Assembly (NCBI GenBank): GCA_033032865.1
Contig: JAWHQI010000009.1
Location: 10,682,001-10,746,000 of the forward strand
Source: Dactylorhiza incarnata
Taxonomy: Eukaryota > Streptophyta > Magnoliopsida > Asparagales > Orchidaceae
DNA length: 64,000 nt
Reading direction: 5' to 3'
Position 1 is the stretch's first letter. Each line of letters starts with the position of its first letter. The notes beneath the pieces are model-generated. The model was not told where the DNA came from and did not search any database. It saw only the letters and a list, made by a program, of their open reading frames with translations. A program made the translations under genes and the position numbers. Below, one piece after another: positions 33,309 through 44,344 of the stretch.

Positions 33309-34216
33309 GTGAACTAATTGAATTGGTAGTCTCATGCACCATTAATAATACTGAAACAACAGCTCTATGTGACTCCGGTTCATCTCGCAACATCCTCGCT
33401 TTGCAGGATGTTGCTAAACTGCAACTTAAAATGGATATGGATGAACGGAAGTCACTAGTGCTTGCTAATGGGACTGTAGTTAAGGCTGAGGGAGAAGTAA
33501 GGAATGTGGAAGTTACAATCGATGGGACGATAGTGGTTGCCGACTTCCATGTTTTGGGATGTAGTCTGAATCAATCCATCCCCATCTTGGGAGTACCGTT
33601 CTTAAAAGAGAGCGGTGCCACCTTAGACTTTTCTAAGGGGTGTGTTGTCTTACCCTGTAAGGTGACACCCTCTACTTGCCCCAAGATTGTATCTGAAGCA
33701 GTAATTCACTCTCCCCTTATTTTTACTAAGGAACCATCTAGTGATGCAGAAGCTGAGAAAAGAACAGAATCGCTAGAAGGAGCAAAGAAAGAAGAGAAGT
33801 TGCAAGTTGTGACGGAAGAGGGGAAGAAGGCAGAAGACAGCACTGAGACCAGAATGTTGAATGACGAGGGAGAAGGCGGAACAAAGCGCCTTATGAAAAT
33901 GTGTCCGAGTCAAAGTAACAAATGTAAACATTTTAAGCAGGTCCATTGGGCTGATCCGGTTGTCACAGCGGCAACGGAAGTGACGCCACCCACCACCAAG
34001 GTAGGAAATTCTGCCAGTCATCAACGTTGGCGCTCTCCAACTGTGGAGAAGTTGAGGCAAGAAAAACTGCTGTGTGAAGCATGCTCTTTTGCCCTCCGGC
34101 GCGAGAAGGAAGAGGTTAGGGGCAAGGGGGAGACATCCTCCTTGGGCCCTAAAGCCTTCACCTTTTCCCCATCTCGCGTAGCTGGGGAGAACCACCACAA
34201 ATCAGCATACAGTTGA
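33269..34216 (+). CDS. Protease-like protein of element B with a novel C-terminus
   Basis: Open from the -1 position at 33269; a free ATG lies at 33323. The N-terminal 120 residues are a retropepsin-like domain: VVSCTINNTETTALCDSGSS (active-site DSGSS), VLANGTVVKAEGEV, FHVLGCSLNQSIPILGVPFL, ATLDFSKGCVVLP. Then comes a charged linker (EAEKRTESLEGAKKEEKL) and a basic, cysteine-containing tail (MCPSQSNKCKHFKQVHWADP, LLCEACSFALRREKEE) that I cannot assign. Normal Athila elements run on into RT here; this one stops at TGA 34214-34216. It is therefore a gag-protease element that needs RT and integrase in trans. Confidence 0.75.
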   Translation, partial: PINQGKSLSDAGVGELIELVVSCTINNTETTALCDSGSSRNILALQDVAKLQLKMDMDERKSLVLANGTVVKAEGEVRNVEVTIDGTIVVADFHVLGCSLNQSIPILGVPFLKESGATLDFSKGCVVLPCKVTPSTCPKIVSEAVIHSPLIFTKEPSSDAEAEKRTESLEGAKKEEKLQVVTEEGKKAEDSTETRMLNDEGEGGTKRLMKMCPSQSNKCKHFKQVHWADPVVTAATEVTPPTTKVGNSASHQRWRSPTVEKLRQEKLLCEACSFALRREKEEVRGKGETSSLGPKAFTFSPSRVAGENHHKSAYS

Positions 34217-36049
34217 TGCGAGATGGGGTCTCTGGGTTATGATTGTATTGTTTCTCCGGTCTGATTTTGTGCTCTGTGTCGCTACTTTGTTGCCTTGTTT
34301 GTTTTTATTTTTGGTTTGGAACAATCTCTCTAACAGCTGCTATTGAACTTTAATACATGTATTTGGTCCACCTTTAAGGACGTTAAACAAAAGGTCTTTA
34401 TGGGAGACAACCCGTTGGAACCAACCGGTTCCATTTGCTTTTTTTATTATTATTTTTGTATGTTTAGTTTTTCCCCTCTTGCTAACAGCGCATGTTGGAG
34501 CTCTCGCGTGGTGGATAATGGAAAGGATATTTTATTAAAAGAAAAGTTGGAACTTCCGCACTTCTGGCATGCTCATTTATGAGCATAGTTCCACTCTACC
34601 CCTTTCCTAATTATTTCTGAATTGGTCATTATAGTTGGTGTTGATCAAGTCTGGGGGAGAGAGCGAGCTATGCATGTGCACACACTTTGCAAGACATGTT
34701 AGAATGTGCTGAGTTAGGAATTTTCAAATGTATTGTCGCATTGCATACCATGCACCACATTCGTTTTCTTGTATTCGTGCGCATTTATCGTGTAAATGCT
34801 TAATTTGTATGTTTGGAAGCTTGTTTGTTGATTTAGTATTGTGTGGCAGAACAAGTTGTGACCCGTGCGGTGCTACTAGTAGAGCGCTAACGTGGTTTAA
34901 AAATTCTTGTAGAGTAGATTTTATTACAAAATTATAGTTTTATTTACTTCTGTAGTGTAACTATAAAATACTCTACTCGAACGGTGAATTTGGTGAAGCT
35001 AGCGGTAGCCCTAGGTCGAGTGTAGAAGAGCTGTTAGCCTCGTGTTGTTTGAGTGGGAAGGAGAGGAGACCTCGCTCGGTGGTTAAGAACTTGCCCCTAG
35101 CTATTTTCAAAATGAGTGCGTTGAATGATCTTGTTGGGAGCATGACGTAGGCCATCTGTTGATCCGATTGAGCTTTGATTTCCCCACCTAATATCATCCC
35201 TTTCTAGCCTCGTTGAGCCTTACCTTTCCTATTTGTTAAGCTCCACCAAACTTTCACCAGGGCCACATATCCTAACCTAAAGCGCACTAGAGTCAAGCTT
35301 TGAAATTTATACATGTTGTTGATGATTGTGCGATGCAGAGTAATAAAAATTTGGAGGTGTGATGTGGTGTGTGCGCAAAGAAAAAAATGAAAAAAAAAAT
35401 TCGATTGATCCTAACCAATGTTATTTTGGATTTTTTTTTTTTTAAAAGAGAGAGTTAATGAACTCTAAAAAGAATAGAACAATTAGTATGGTAGTCTCGC
35501 GCACACCATAGTGCTTAATTGAAGTCTGGGGGAGTGTGCTTCAAGGTGAAGATGTTAGGTTGAAATTTGTTTATTTACCGGAGGTTGGGTGCGTTTAGCC
35601 TACGTTCTTCTACTTCATTACCGTACCTCAACCCAAGCCCAAGTATAGCCTAAAAGCCCTACTGATTCTTGATAAGATCGTCTCATGCAGTGGAGAAGGT
35701 GTGAAAGGGCAAGCATATGACCATTGACCTTGATGGATTTCTTGGAGAGCTCTTGCATGAGATCCAATTTGATCAACGCTCACCTCAGCAGTTCACGCTA
35801 TTTTCCCTAGGGCGCGACGGTTCGATTCACCAATAATTCACCTCAGAGTAGTAGTATTTTGTATTTTACACTTGTAGAAGTTCTTAAAATATAGTCTTTG
35901 TTTTAAAATCTTTTCTACTTTATTTTTACGATCGTTATTTCTTTACTTCCCATCGTGTTTTGCCTTCGCAGTTGCTTCTTTAACGTGCACTTTTCTACCA
36001 TAAGATTAAGTGTTTGCCCGAGACGTGCAAACGGGTAAGTCTGGGGGTG
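34217..36049 (+). other. 3' non-coding region of B
   Basis: No gene. Shares with E and D the gggagacaaccc box (about 34402), the catgctcatttatgagcata stem (about 34568-34587), and polypurine-like aagtctgggggag motifs at about 34647, 35522 and 36036. The last is the tract adjoining the 3' LTR. A/T low complexity at 35380-35450. Confidence 0.7.
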
Positions 36050-37532
36050 TGATGAGTCCCATTTATATACACGTTTATGGACTCATCTGGGCCGATTTTC
36101 GAGTCTATGCACACCACTTTAGGCATAATTTCATTCATATTTGTTATTCCTCGCTAGGTGCACTATTAGGCCCGTTTCGGTGTGCATTTGCGCTCCTTGT
36201 TATTGGGGGTAAGCACATGGTGCTCCCCATACATTTCTTTATGTTTATCTGGTGTTGGAGGTGTATTCCCAGCTATTTCTATCTTGTATGCAGGTGGCCG
36301 GATTATCTTGGATCCAGTTTTCTCCCAGAATTCATGACTGTGTGAAACGCACGGTCGTGCGTTTTCCTTAGCGCACGGACGATTGCAGTCATGCGATATC
36401 TTCTGGGCAGAGAACGAGCGATCTGAATTTGCTCGTGCGTTTTGACGCACAGGCAGATTTGCCCGTGCATGTGTAAAACGCACGGTTGGCCTGTGTTCTC
36501 TTAGTTTTTGTCATTTCTGAATTTATCCGTGCGTTTTGATGCACCGACGGATTTGCCCGTGCGTGAGTAAATCGCACGGGCGGCGCAGCGTCTCCCTCAA
36601 GTCTAGTTTTATCATTAATAACCCACGGTCCACGCACGGTCGTGCGTTCGACCGTGCGTGACTATTTTTCTGCCTGTTTAGTATAAAATGCAGGTTACAT
36701 CGCAGGAAGAAGGGAGATCGGGGGGAGGAGCGAGAAATTAGGTACTTCCCGCCGTTCTTGAGGTCTGAGGGCTTCTCCTTCACCTCCACCACCAAAGAGG
36801 CCATTTTCTGGCGTTTTCCACCACCATCCTTCCATTCGGGAGTGGTAGCAAGCATCCTCCGCCAAGTGCTCAAGCATTCCTTGTCGTGGGAAGCCATAGA
36901 AGAGCTGTAGGTCGTTGGAGGGGTGAAAGCCTCAATCGAATCAGCACACCATCTGAGGGCCGAGCCCGGAGAGAGCCCGACAACCTCTCATTGCAGCCGA
37001 GAACCCAAGACGCGGTGATTTCTTCCTATTGGTCTTCTCTAACTTTATGTTGGTGCTTTTCCTTGTGTTGTTATAATGAACTATCCTTTAGCTTTATGTT
37101 ATAAATCTTTTGTGTTGTTCTTGTGCAATGATGCGATAGTGCGAGAATAGCACTTTCTTTGCCATGATTTTTTGAGATTCGTTGTGTGTGAAGCCCTAAC
37201 AATTGCTAGTGGTGATGCTTGGAGAAGAGGTGTGTGCGACCCTCACCCGTCATAGTTACTTTCCGTCCACGCGCCTCCCGAAGCACGGCATCGCGGCCGT
37301 TGCATCCACCTCGCCTTGCGAAGCGGAGTTTTGACCAGCATCTCTCTTTTCTGCACTAGCTTAGGAAACCCAAAATCATTTCCCTTGTTTTTCCTTTGTT
37401 CGCTCGTATAACAATCGATTCACCACATGTTTTGTTCACCAGAACCTGCATTCCTTGAGAGACGATATTCGGGGAAGCTATTCCCAATTTTATTACTTGA
37501 CAGCGACCGGTGCACTTGCCGAACACGCATCA
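36050..37532 (+). repeat. 3' LTR of B (1483 bp, uninterrupted)
   Basis: TGATGAGTCC...ACACGCATCA; followed by the TSD gttgg at 37533-37537. Palindrome array 36340-36660, TATA box 36682-36688. Confidence 0.95.
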
Positions 37533-37971
37533 GTTGGTGGATGGCTCATCAGGGAAGCACTCCTATGGAGGGGGAATTATCCTAATAAGCCCCCAAGGGA
37601 CAAAGATCGAGCAGGCCTTGAGCATCCATTACCCCATTACCAACAACCAGACCGAGTACGAGGCGGTGATAGCGGGCCTGCGACTAGCAAGGTAACTGGG
37701 AGTACAGGACGTGGAGGTCTCAACAGACTCCAAGGTGGTGGCGTGCCAAATCAGGGGAGAATTTGAAGCAAGGGAGCCGACCCTCCAGTGCTACCTGGAG
37801 AATGTTAAGGGGGTCATCAACCAATTTCACACTTTCTCCATCACACATGTGCCGAGGGAGGAGAGCACCCCGGCGGACCTCCTAGCCATGTTTGGTCCTC
37901 GGGCTGGAGGGACAGTAGTAGAACTCTTCCGACCTTCCATCAAAGTGGGGGAGTTGATGGAGGTGGATTAG
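37533..37971 (+). pseudogene. Second (archaeal-type) RNase H of A
   Basis: The fold starts before the B insertion (PPPVAWRML, to 11845) and continues VDGSSGKHSYGGGIILISPQ with the first catalytic Asp. A one-base shift follows near 37690 (ITNNQTEYEAVIAGLRLA, then VEVSTDSKVVACQIRGEFEA, ITHVPREESTPADLLA). The order D...E...D...H/N...D fits the extra aRNase H known from Tat elements. TAG ends the stretch at 37969-37971. Split by B and frameshifted. Confidence 0.85.
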
Positions 37972-39228
37972 CGAGCATCGTGGAAGGATCCTTTCGTCAC
38001 CTTCCTGGCATCGGGAAAGCTCCCCGAAGGATATGTAGATAAACGGTGCTTCAGGTACAAGTCGGCCTATTATTCCTTATATGCAGGAGGGCTATATAGA
38101 AAGACACTCTTGGGACTCCTGGCCCGCTGCGTGGCGGAGGAGGAGGTCCCGAGAGTCCTCGAAGAAATCCACTCGGCAGAATGTGGCAGTCACTCCGAGA
38201 GCCGAACTTTGGAGGGAAGAGTATTGAGGCAAGGCTATTTTTGGCCTACCCTCAGCAAGCATGCAACAGAATTTGCAAGGAAGTGTTCAAAGTGTCAGCT
38301 CTATGCTCTGCTCCAACTCCTTCCAGCTCAAAGGCTCTGGACCATTACAGCTCCGTGGCCCTTCACTATATAGGGCTTGGACCTGGTAGGTCCCTTCCCG
38401 CAAGCTAGTGGCCAAAGGATGTTCCTGTTGGTAATGATTGACTATTTCTCCAAGTGGGTAAAAGTGAAAGCGCTGGCCAAGGTAACCTCCCAGGTGGTGA
38501 GAAATTTCATATGGGGTGTGATTATTTGCAGGCACGGGTTGTCGTTGGCCATAGTGACGGACAACGGACCCCAATTTACCATCGAAGAGTTTGTTAGTTT
38601 TTGCACCCAACTCGGCATAGACCTCAGGTTCGCGTCAGTCCACCACTTAAGGATCAACGGTCAGGTGGAGGCGGCGAACAAGATAATTGTCAATCTGTTG
38701 AAGAAGAGGGTGGAGAATCTCAGAGGCAATTGGGTGGAGCAGCTACCCTCGGTCCTATGGGCCCTGAGGACTACTCCAAACACGGCCACATGAGAGACCC
38801 CCTTCAAACTGTCTCATGGGTCCTAGACCGTACTCCCGGTAGAATTCGAAGTCAAAACCCCTAGGGTGATCACTGCGGGCGAAGGAGATGAAGAATGGCT
38901 AATAGAAAATGATGTAGAGCAAAGGTTGTCTCTGGACCTTGTAGAAGAATTCCGGGACCTCGCTACTGTCCGACAGGAAGAAATCAAGAGGCGGATGGCC
39001 TAGTACTTTGATCAACACATCAGATAAAATAGTTTGAAAGGGGGGACTTGGTCTAGAAGAAGGTAGATGCGGCAGGAAGAGGGGCCGTTGTAGGTAAGCT
39101 TGAGCCCAACTGGGAGGGGCCTTACATTGTAAGCGAAGTACACAAGTCAGGAGGGTACCACCTCCAGGATGTGGAAGGGGTACCTCTCGGCTGAGCCAGG
39201 AGTGGGGATGATTTGAAAAGATTCTATC
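37972..39228 (+). pseudogene. Integrase of A, broken
   Basis: N-terminal HHCC-type region: VLEEIHSAECGSHSESRTLE, GYFWPTLSKHATEFARKCSK. Core: GLDLVGPFPQ (first Asp), IVTDNGPQFT (second Asp), HLRINGQVEAANKIIVNLLK (catalytic Glu), LPSVLWALRTTPNTAT. C-terminal: GKLEPNWEGPYIVSEVHKSG, ending DDLKRFYP. Stops in frame include TAG 38371-38373 (a Trp position in relatives, PWPF..WGLDL), TGA 38791-38793 and a TAG about 30 bp later. Tat-type ending; not functional as it stands. Confidence 0.88.
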
Positions 39229-39300
39229 CTTAAAGATTTTTGTAACCAACTTTTGTATGTTTCCTCCTCAATACATATATTTTGAACTAGTTATTGAGCA

Positions 39301-40164
39301 GGTTACAAGTTCTTTGGTGCTGTAATGCCCCAGATCGACTCCACTGTCGGGCTCTCAAAGACGGTGAGTCAGGTTGATCTCTGGAGAGGCTGGCAAGGTT
39401 ACAAGTTCTTTGGTGCTGGAATGCTCCAGATTGATTCCGCTGTCGGGCTCTCATAGACGGTGGGTCAGGTTGATCTCTGGATAGGCTAGCAAGGTTACAA
39501 GTCCTTTGGTGCTGGAATGCCCTAGATCGATTCCGCTGTCGGGCTCTCATAGATGGTGGGTCAGGTTGATCTCTGGAGAGGCTGGCAAGGTTACAAGTTC
39601 TTTGGTGCTGGATTGCCCCAGATCGATTCCGCTGCCGGGCTCTCATAGAAGGTCGGTCAGGTTAATCTCTGGAGAGGCTGGCAAGGTTACAAGTCCTTTG
39701 GTGCTAGAATGCCCCAGATCGATTCCACTCCCGGGCTCTCACAGACGGTGGGTCAGGTTGATCTCTGGAGAGGCTGGCAAGGTTACAAGTCCTTTGGTGC
39801 TGGAATGCCCCAGATCGATTCCGCTGCCGGGGTCTCATAGACGGTGGGCCAGTTTGATCTCTGGAGAGGCTGGCAAGGTTACAAGTTCTTTGGTGCTGGA
39901 ATGCCCCAGATCGATGCCGCTGTCGGGCTCTCATAGATGGTGGGTCAGGTTGATCTCTGGAGAGGCTGGCAAGGTTACAAGTCCTTTGGTGCTGGAATGC
40001 CCCAGATCGATTTTGCTGTCGGGCTCTCATAGACGGTGGGTCAGGTTGATCTCTGGAGAGGCTGGCAAGGTTACAAGTCATTTGGTGCTGGAATACCCCA
40101 GATCGATTCCGTTGTCGGGCTCTCAAAGACGGTGGGTCAGGTCGATCTCTGGAGAGTCTGGCAA
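39301..40164 (+). repeat. Nine 96-bp tandem repeats in the 3' region of A
   Basis: Units start at 39301, 39397, 39493, 39589, 39685, 39781, 39877, 39973 and 40069 with ggttacaagt(t/c)ctttggtgc... and end ...gagaggctggcaa. No length variation between units, only substitutions. The 96-bp period equals 32 codons, so long open frames appear on both strands; these are not genes. Tandem arrays between pol and the 3' LTR are known for Tat elements. Confidence 0.97.
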
Positions 40165-40830
40165 GTTATTCATGCTAAGGGTCTCGGCTCGCAAAATATC
40201 CCATAAGCGAGGCGATACCAGAGGCTCTCTCGCATAAAAACAAAAACCCGAGACAGATGAAATGCACCTAATTCCAATGGTAAGAACGGGGCTGGGGAGT
40301 ACGGCGGTCGCTAACCTCATAACCATCGCCGAAAAGAAATATGCGAGCACGAGCCTGACTAAGTGCAAAAATATGGGAACAAAGGCGGGCATAACAAAAT
40401 GCATCCGCGCGAGCATGAACACAAGTGCGAGTGCGAGTAATAAATAAAGGGGGAAAGACATTCGACAGATATACAAAATAGTTCTATCGTTGGTCAAAAA
40501 GAGTTATCATCAGCGGCGAACTCGCCGACCAAAACAGAAATTTTAAACTTGGAAAACCGCCCGCTGCAGAATCCTTCACTCGCCCTCGCGGTCTTCTGAC
40601 TGTAACTCGCCCCATACACAAAAATTGGCGAGAGCGAACATTATGAACGCCGCGCCAATAACGAAAGGAGCGAGAGAAACGAATAAGGGAAAAATACACA
40701 CAGAAACAGCAAGCGAGTAACAAGTGGAAAATATACATCCTTTGTATTTCTGGTCCAAAAGTTTTACAAAGTTTCGTGGCGTTCTCGCCAACGAAAAACA
40801 AATGTCAAGGAAAACAAGGACATCAAAAAA
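40165..40830. other. Spacer between tandem array and antisense gene
   Basis: No convincing gene. Contains fragments read either way with no family match; part may be the 3' untranslated region of the antisense gene. Confidence 0.4.
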
Positions 40831-42852
40831 TCACGACTCGTTCGCGGATTGCTCACCCTCGCTCCTCTCGGAAGGTGTGGTAGGTAGGAACATCTCCGGG
40901 ACCAAGTCTTCCAAGGTGATCTCCGCCGCCTCCGCAGTAAGTAAGCTGGACCGCTTGAGGGTGCGGAAGGCGAACGTCGCCGCATGAAGCGCTCTCTCCC
41001 GCATCTCTGCCTTATGTTCCAGCCGCTTGGCCCTTAGAGACCCGGGACTAGACGGGAGAGCGACCCAAACCAGGTCGTGGTTCAGGGACTTCAACCCTTC
41101 TACTTGTTGCGCCAGATCGCTGTTGCGAGCAAGGAGCTCGCTGGCAGTCTCGGCATCCTGCAAGGAAAAGGTTCAGACGCGAGTATGGGAGGATAAGAAA
41201 GGGTAGACGAATAAACAAAACTCACCATCCCACCCTGGATGCTAGCGACGAGGCCGTACGAGACGTTCAATTTTTCCTTGAGGTCGGACACCTCCTCGGT
41301 CGCAGCTTTCAACTCTTCTCGAAGAGCCTCGGAGCTCTTCTCCTCCCTCAGACATACGATCTCCTTCGCAGCGACACTAAGCTCGCGCATGAGCTCTTCC
41401 GAATTTCTCTCCAGCTGGAAGTTGCGCCAACCCAGCATGTGAGCGAGCTCTAGAGAGCAGAGTTGGGACCGCGCGCTCTCATGAACGAGTACCTAAGAGG
41501 ACATCTTATTGAACACTTTCGCATCCTCCCGCCAATTAACACTGAAGGACAGGGTAAAAGCGTCGCCACCAACCGTATTTTCCTCCACCCAGGAAGGGAG
41601 GAGAGTCGATATCGAGGCACGGTTGGTCTTCTCATCCCAGACCAGCAGAGGCGCGCCGGCCTAGTCCAGATGCTTGACCCCCAAGCCGTAGTTCCGGTGG
41701 CGTGTCGGTTCAGGAACCTTCGAGGTGCCGGCCATCACCGTAGAGGGCTCGCGGGACACCTTCTCCTGGGGCCAGGTCGTTGCGCGACCTCCCCCAGGCG
41801 GGACCTTAAAGACCTCCTTCCCCTTAGTCAGAAGAAGCATCTTTGGTTTCTTTGGGTGGGAGAGATAGAGACTTCGAATCGCGACTAACAGGAGACGACC
41901 GCTTAAGAGAGGACGGGGTCGAAGCAGGGACAGGCTCTCCGCAGAGCTTGGCGGCGGAGGTGGCAAGATGAAGAGCAGAAGGGGTATGCTCTACCTTCGC
42001 GTGAGGGGGGTTGAGAGGGAGGTATCGCTCTCCTACGAGTAAGAGGTAACACAAGTCAAGAAGAGAAGGAGCCATACCAGAGTTAACAGAGCGAGCGCGA
42101 GATAAACCTTCTCCGGGAGGCACGAGAAGAAGCGAGTCGACGTTTCTCCTGAGGTAGACCACCTCGAAGTTGGTCGACATGCGCTTGAAGAGATCATCCT
42201 CGTGGCCACCGAGCGTCGGGGGCAGTAGGTGGCTTTGGATCGCTGGATGGGCGAGAAGGGCACGTTACCGAATGGGACCTTCACGATGACAAACATTTGG
42301 GGCCAATAATGGCTCTTGTTGACCGTCTCCTAGACTTTGGCGTGGCTGCTCGCAAAAAAAGCAGTCCCGTCCTTGTTCGCCCTAAAGGAAAATAGCTTGC
42401 GGATGATGGGTAGGCTAAACTTTATCTGCTCCTCTCGCAAGTAGCACGCGGAGGCTACCATCATGGCCACGGCGTTGGGGGTCAGCTGACCCGGGATCAC
42501 GCCAAAATATTTGAGTATCTGAAAAGTTCGCAATGAATGGTCAGACGAAAACTCCACGCGAGTAAGCAATGGAAAGGCGAAAAGGAGGAGCGAGTACCTG
42601 GCTAATCTCCGGCCAGAAGGGCAACCGCAAACCCGCCTCGAAATGAGCTATCAGGATGGCAAGCTCATCCGCGAAGGTAAAGTTTATCGCGTCCTCGTCC
42701 GTAGGCAGACGGGCTATGAATCCGGGCGAAATATAATTCGTCACAACCAGGTGATGCTCGCTCTCCGTGAGCGAGCAGGTCAGAAAAATATGCTCACAAA
42801 AAGTCCACGCGCACTTGGCCCGGCCTTCGGTGTCTGCGTTATCACCACCCAT
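40831..42852 (-). pseudogene. Antisense spliced gene 1 of A: gypsy-type 'Transposase_28'-like domain plus coiled coil
   Basis: Runs against A's gag-pol. A plausible start is ATG 42852-42850 (MGGDNADTEG), just after a cag splice-acceptor-like site. The conserved core is FADELAILIAHFEAGLRLPF, then an intron of 79 bp (42519-42597, GT...AG) and ILKYFGVIPGQLTPNAVAMM, REEQIKFSLPIIRKLFSF. I recognise this as the plant domain called putative gypsy-type transposon (PF04195). A TAG near 42350 falls at KV*ETVNKSHYW, and a frameshift follows near 42200. Further 3' come FEVVYLRRNVDSLLLVPPGE and a Ser/Pro-rich part. The C-terminus is a Glu/Leu coiled coil (ELMRELSVAAKEIVCLREEK, ALREELKAATEEVSDLKEKL) with an intron at 41158-41225 joining SIQGGM to DAETASELLARNSDL. 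A TATA box lies at 42970-42978. Function unknown; antisense ORFs are known in Tat elements. Confidence 0.7.
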
Positions 42853-42969
42853 GGGTTTCCTGCAAAAAAAGAGAGGCGAACACAGAGAGAGAAGGTGGCG
42901 AGAGCGAGGAGGCAAAAGACCGAGAAAGGAGAAGATGATCAGAGTGGTGGTTACCATAAATGCCAGCCC

Positions 42970-42978
42970 TATTTATAG
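42970..42978 (-). promoter_or_regulatory. TATA box of antisense gene 1
   Basis: Minus-strand tataaatag, 118 bp upstream of the proposed start codon. It implies the antisense gene has a promoter separate from the LTRs. Confidence 0.6.
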
Positions 42979-43439
42979 AAAAACCAAGGCGGTGGGGAGT
43001 TATCGAAGCGCCGGAGGGTGCAGATTGCAAAAACGCATCATGATGTACCTCAAGATGAGAGCCTCCCTCTCTCACACTCGCTCGCGACAACCTGAAAATA
43101 TTGACACAAACGATAGAAGCAACGCTGCGAGTAAAGGGACGAGAGCCCTTGCTGGATACGCGAGCCCTTGCAGATCACGTGCTCGAACGATAAGAGGCAG
43201 AGGACTAAGTTGGAAGCGCATGTTGTTCGCTAGGCATACATGAGCGCGGCTAGAGCAACATAAAGTATGAATAAAAGGAAAAGGAAAAAACAATATAGCA
43301 CAAACCCAAATAAGAAGAACTCGCTAGTACGGGCGAGAAATATTCGGATCGCCACTACGGCATAAATCGTCCAGATACCATGAAACAAGAGAGAAATTAT
43401 TTAGAAAAAGAACACGAGTGCAGAGGGAATGGGGGAGGG

Positions 43440-44309
43440 GGGTCAATATTTGATCCATTTCCATCGGCCCCTTCCTCGCACCCCAGAATTAGGCGGTCTC
43501 CTGGGGTAATGATACGCTTCGACAGCACGGAGATCTTGCTGAATCAAGCGAGCATGGTCTCTCGCTCGCGGGAGGTGCACCCCCGGGGAGGTAACCTCCT
43601 CGCAGGAATCTTGCAGCAGTTTGGCTTGGAGTCGAGCGCATTCATCCCCCAGCGAGGCAATCTGCTCCTCAGCCGCCTCCCTGTCCCTCTACACCTGACT
43701 GAACAGGTTTTGCAACATCCGCCCCTGTTTCTGAAAGAGCTCTGAGGTCCGCCTATTCATCATCACCGGATCTAGCGGGTCGCCGAGGAAGGCGTCGATC
43801 TGTTCCGGCAAAGGGAGGGGCGACAACTCCTCTTCCCCCAAGTCAAAGTCGCTGGAACTCTCGGGAGGGCCTGCGAGAGGGGGAAGTCGTCAGAAAGAAG
43901 AAAAAGATCGATAGCTGACTGGTTCGAGCTAATCGAGTGGGCCGGATGTCGCCTTACCCTGATGAGCGTGAGAAGAACTGGGTTTCCCCTGGAAGGGAGT
44001 CAGGGTCACCGATTTACCTAAGCCTGAGAGGCAAAGTTCGGGGCCCTCACCCTAGACGGCGTCTGGAAGCGAATTTTCACGATTCGTTCGGTCTAGAAGA
44101 GTGTACCCCGGGACAGGGATATTTAACTTTGGAGGAAGTTGTGAGAGCGAAGGAATGACTCGTCCTTTGGGAGTCGCAAGAGGAGACTCAGCGAAAGATA
44201 GGGTTACGGGGGCAACACGGCGAGTTCATCAAAAATTATGCGATAAGGCTTACAGTGCTGAGGTGAAGACGAGCGAAGGACAGGGACGCCCAAATCCGAG
44301 ATCTCCGCG

Positions 44310-44344
<35 letters not shown>

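Larger units (their letters stand above)
11846..37532 (+). mobile_element. Non-autonomous gag-protease element B (about 7.3 kb own sequence)
   Basis: Flanked by exact 5-bp duplications gttgg (11841-11845 and 37533-37537). Removing it restores the second RNase H frame of A (AWRML | VDGSS). LTRs: 11846-15110 (carrying a 1769-bp insertion) and 36050-37532. The tRNA-Asp primer site is at 15117-15134 and the polypurine tract at about 36036-36049. Coding: an Athila-like gag and a protease ORF, then 1.8 kb non-coding. There is no RT, RNase H or integrase anywhere in its own sequence. Nested inside are a Copia solo LTR, a TRIM and element D. Confidence 0.92.

Noticed and set aside
33773..34198. Minus-strand ORF of 141 codons opposite B's protease tail
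   Set aside because: Shadow of the plus-strand coding frame; composition follows it and no domain is visible.
39301..40164. Possible CRISPR array
   Set aside because: Units are contiguous 96-bp tandem copies with no unique spacers, in a plant retrotransposon.
39506..40237. Long plus-strand ORF (243 codons) and matching minus-strand ORFs
   Set aside because: They run through the 96-bp tandem array; the period is 32 codons, so open frames arise on both strands by construction.
42643..43243. Plus-strand ORFs across the antisense gene region
   Set aside because: Opposite strand of the conserved PF04195-like exon; they lack domains, while the minus strand has conserved motifs and splice sites.
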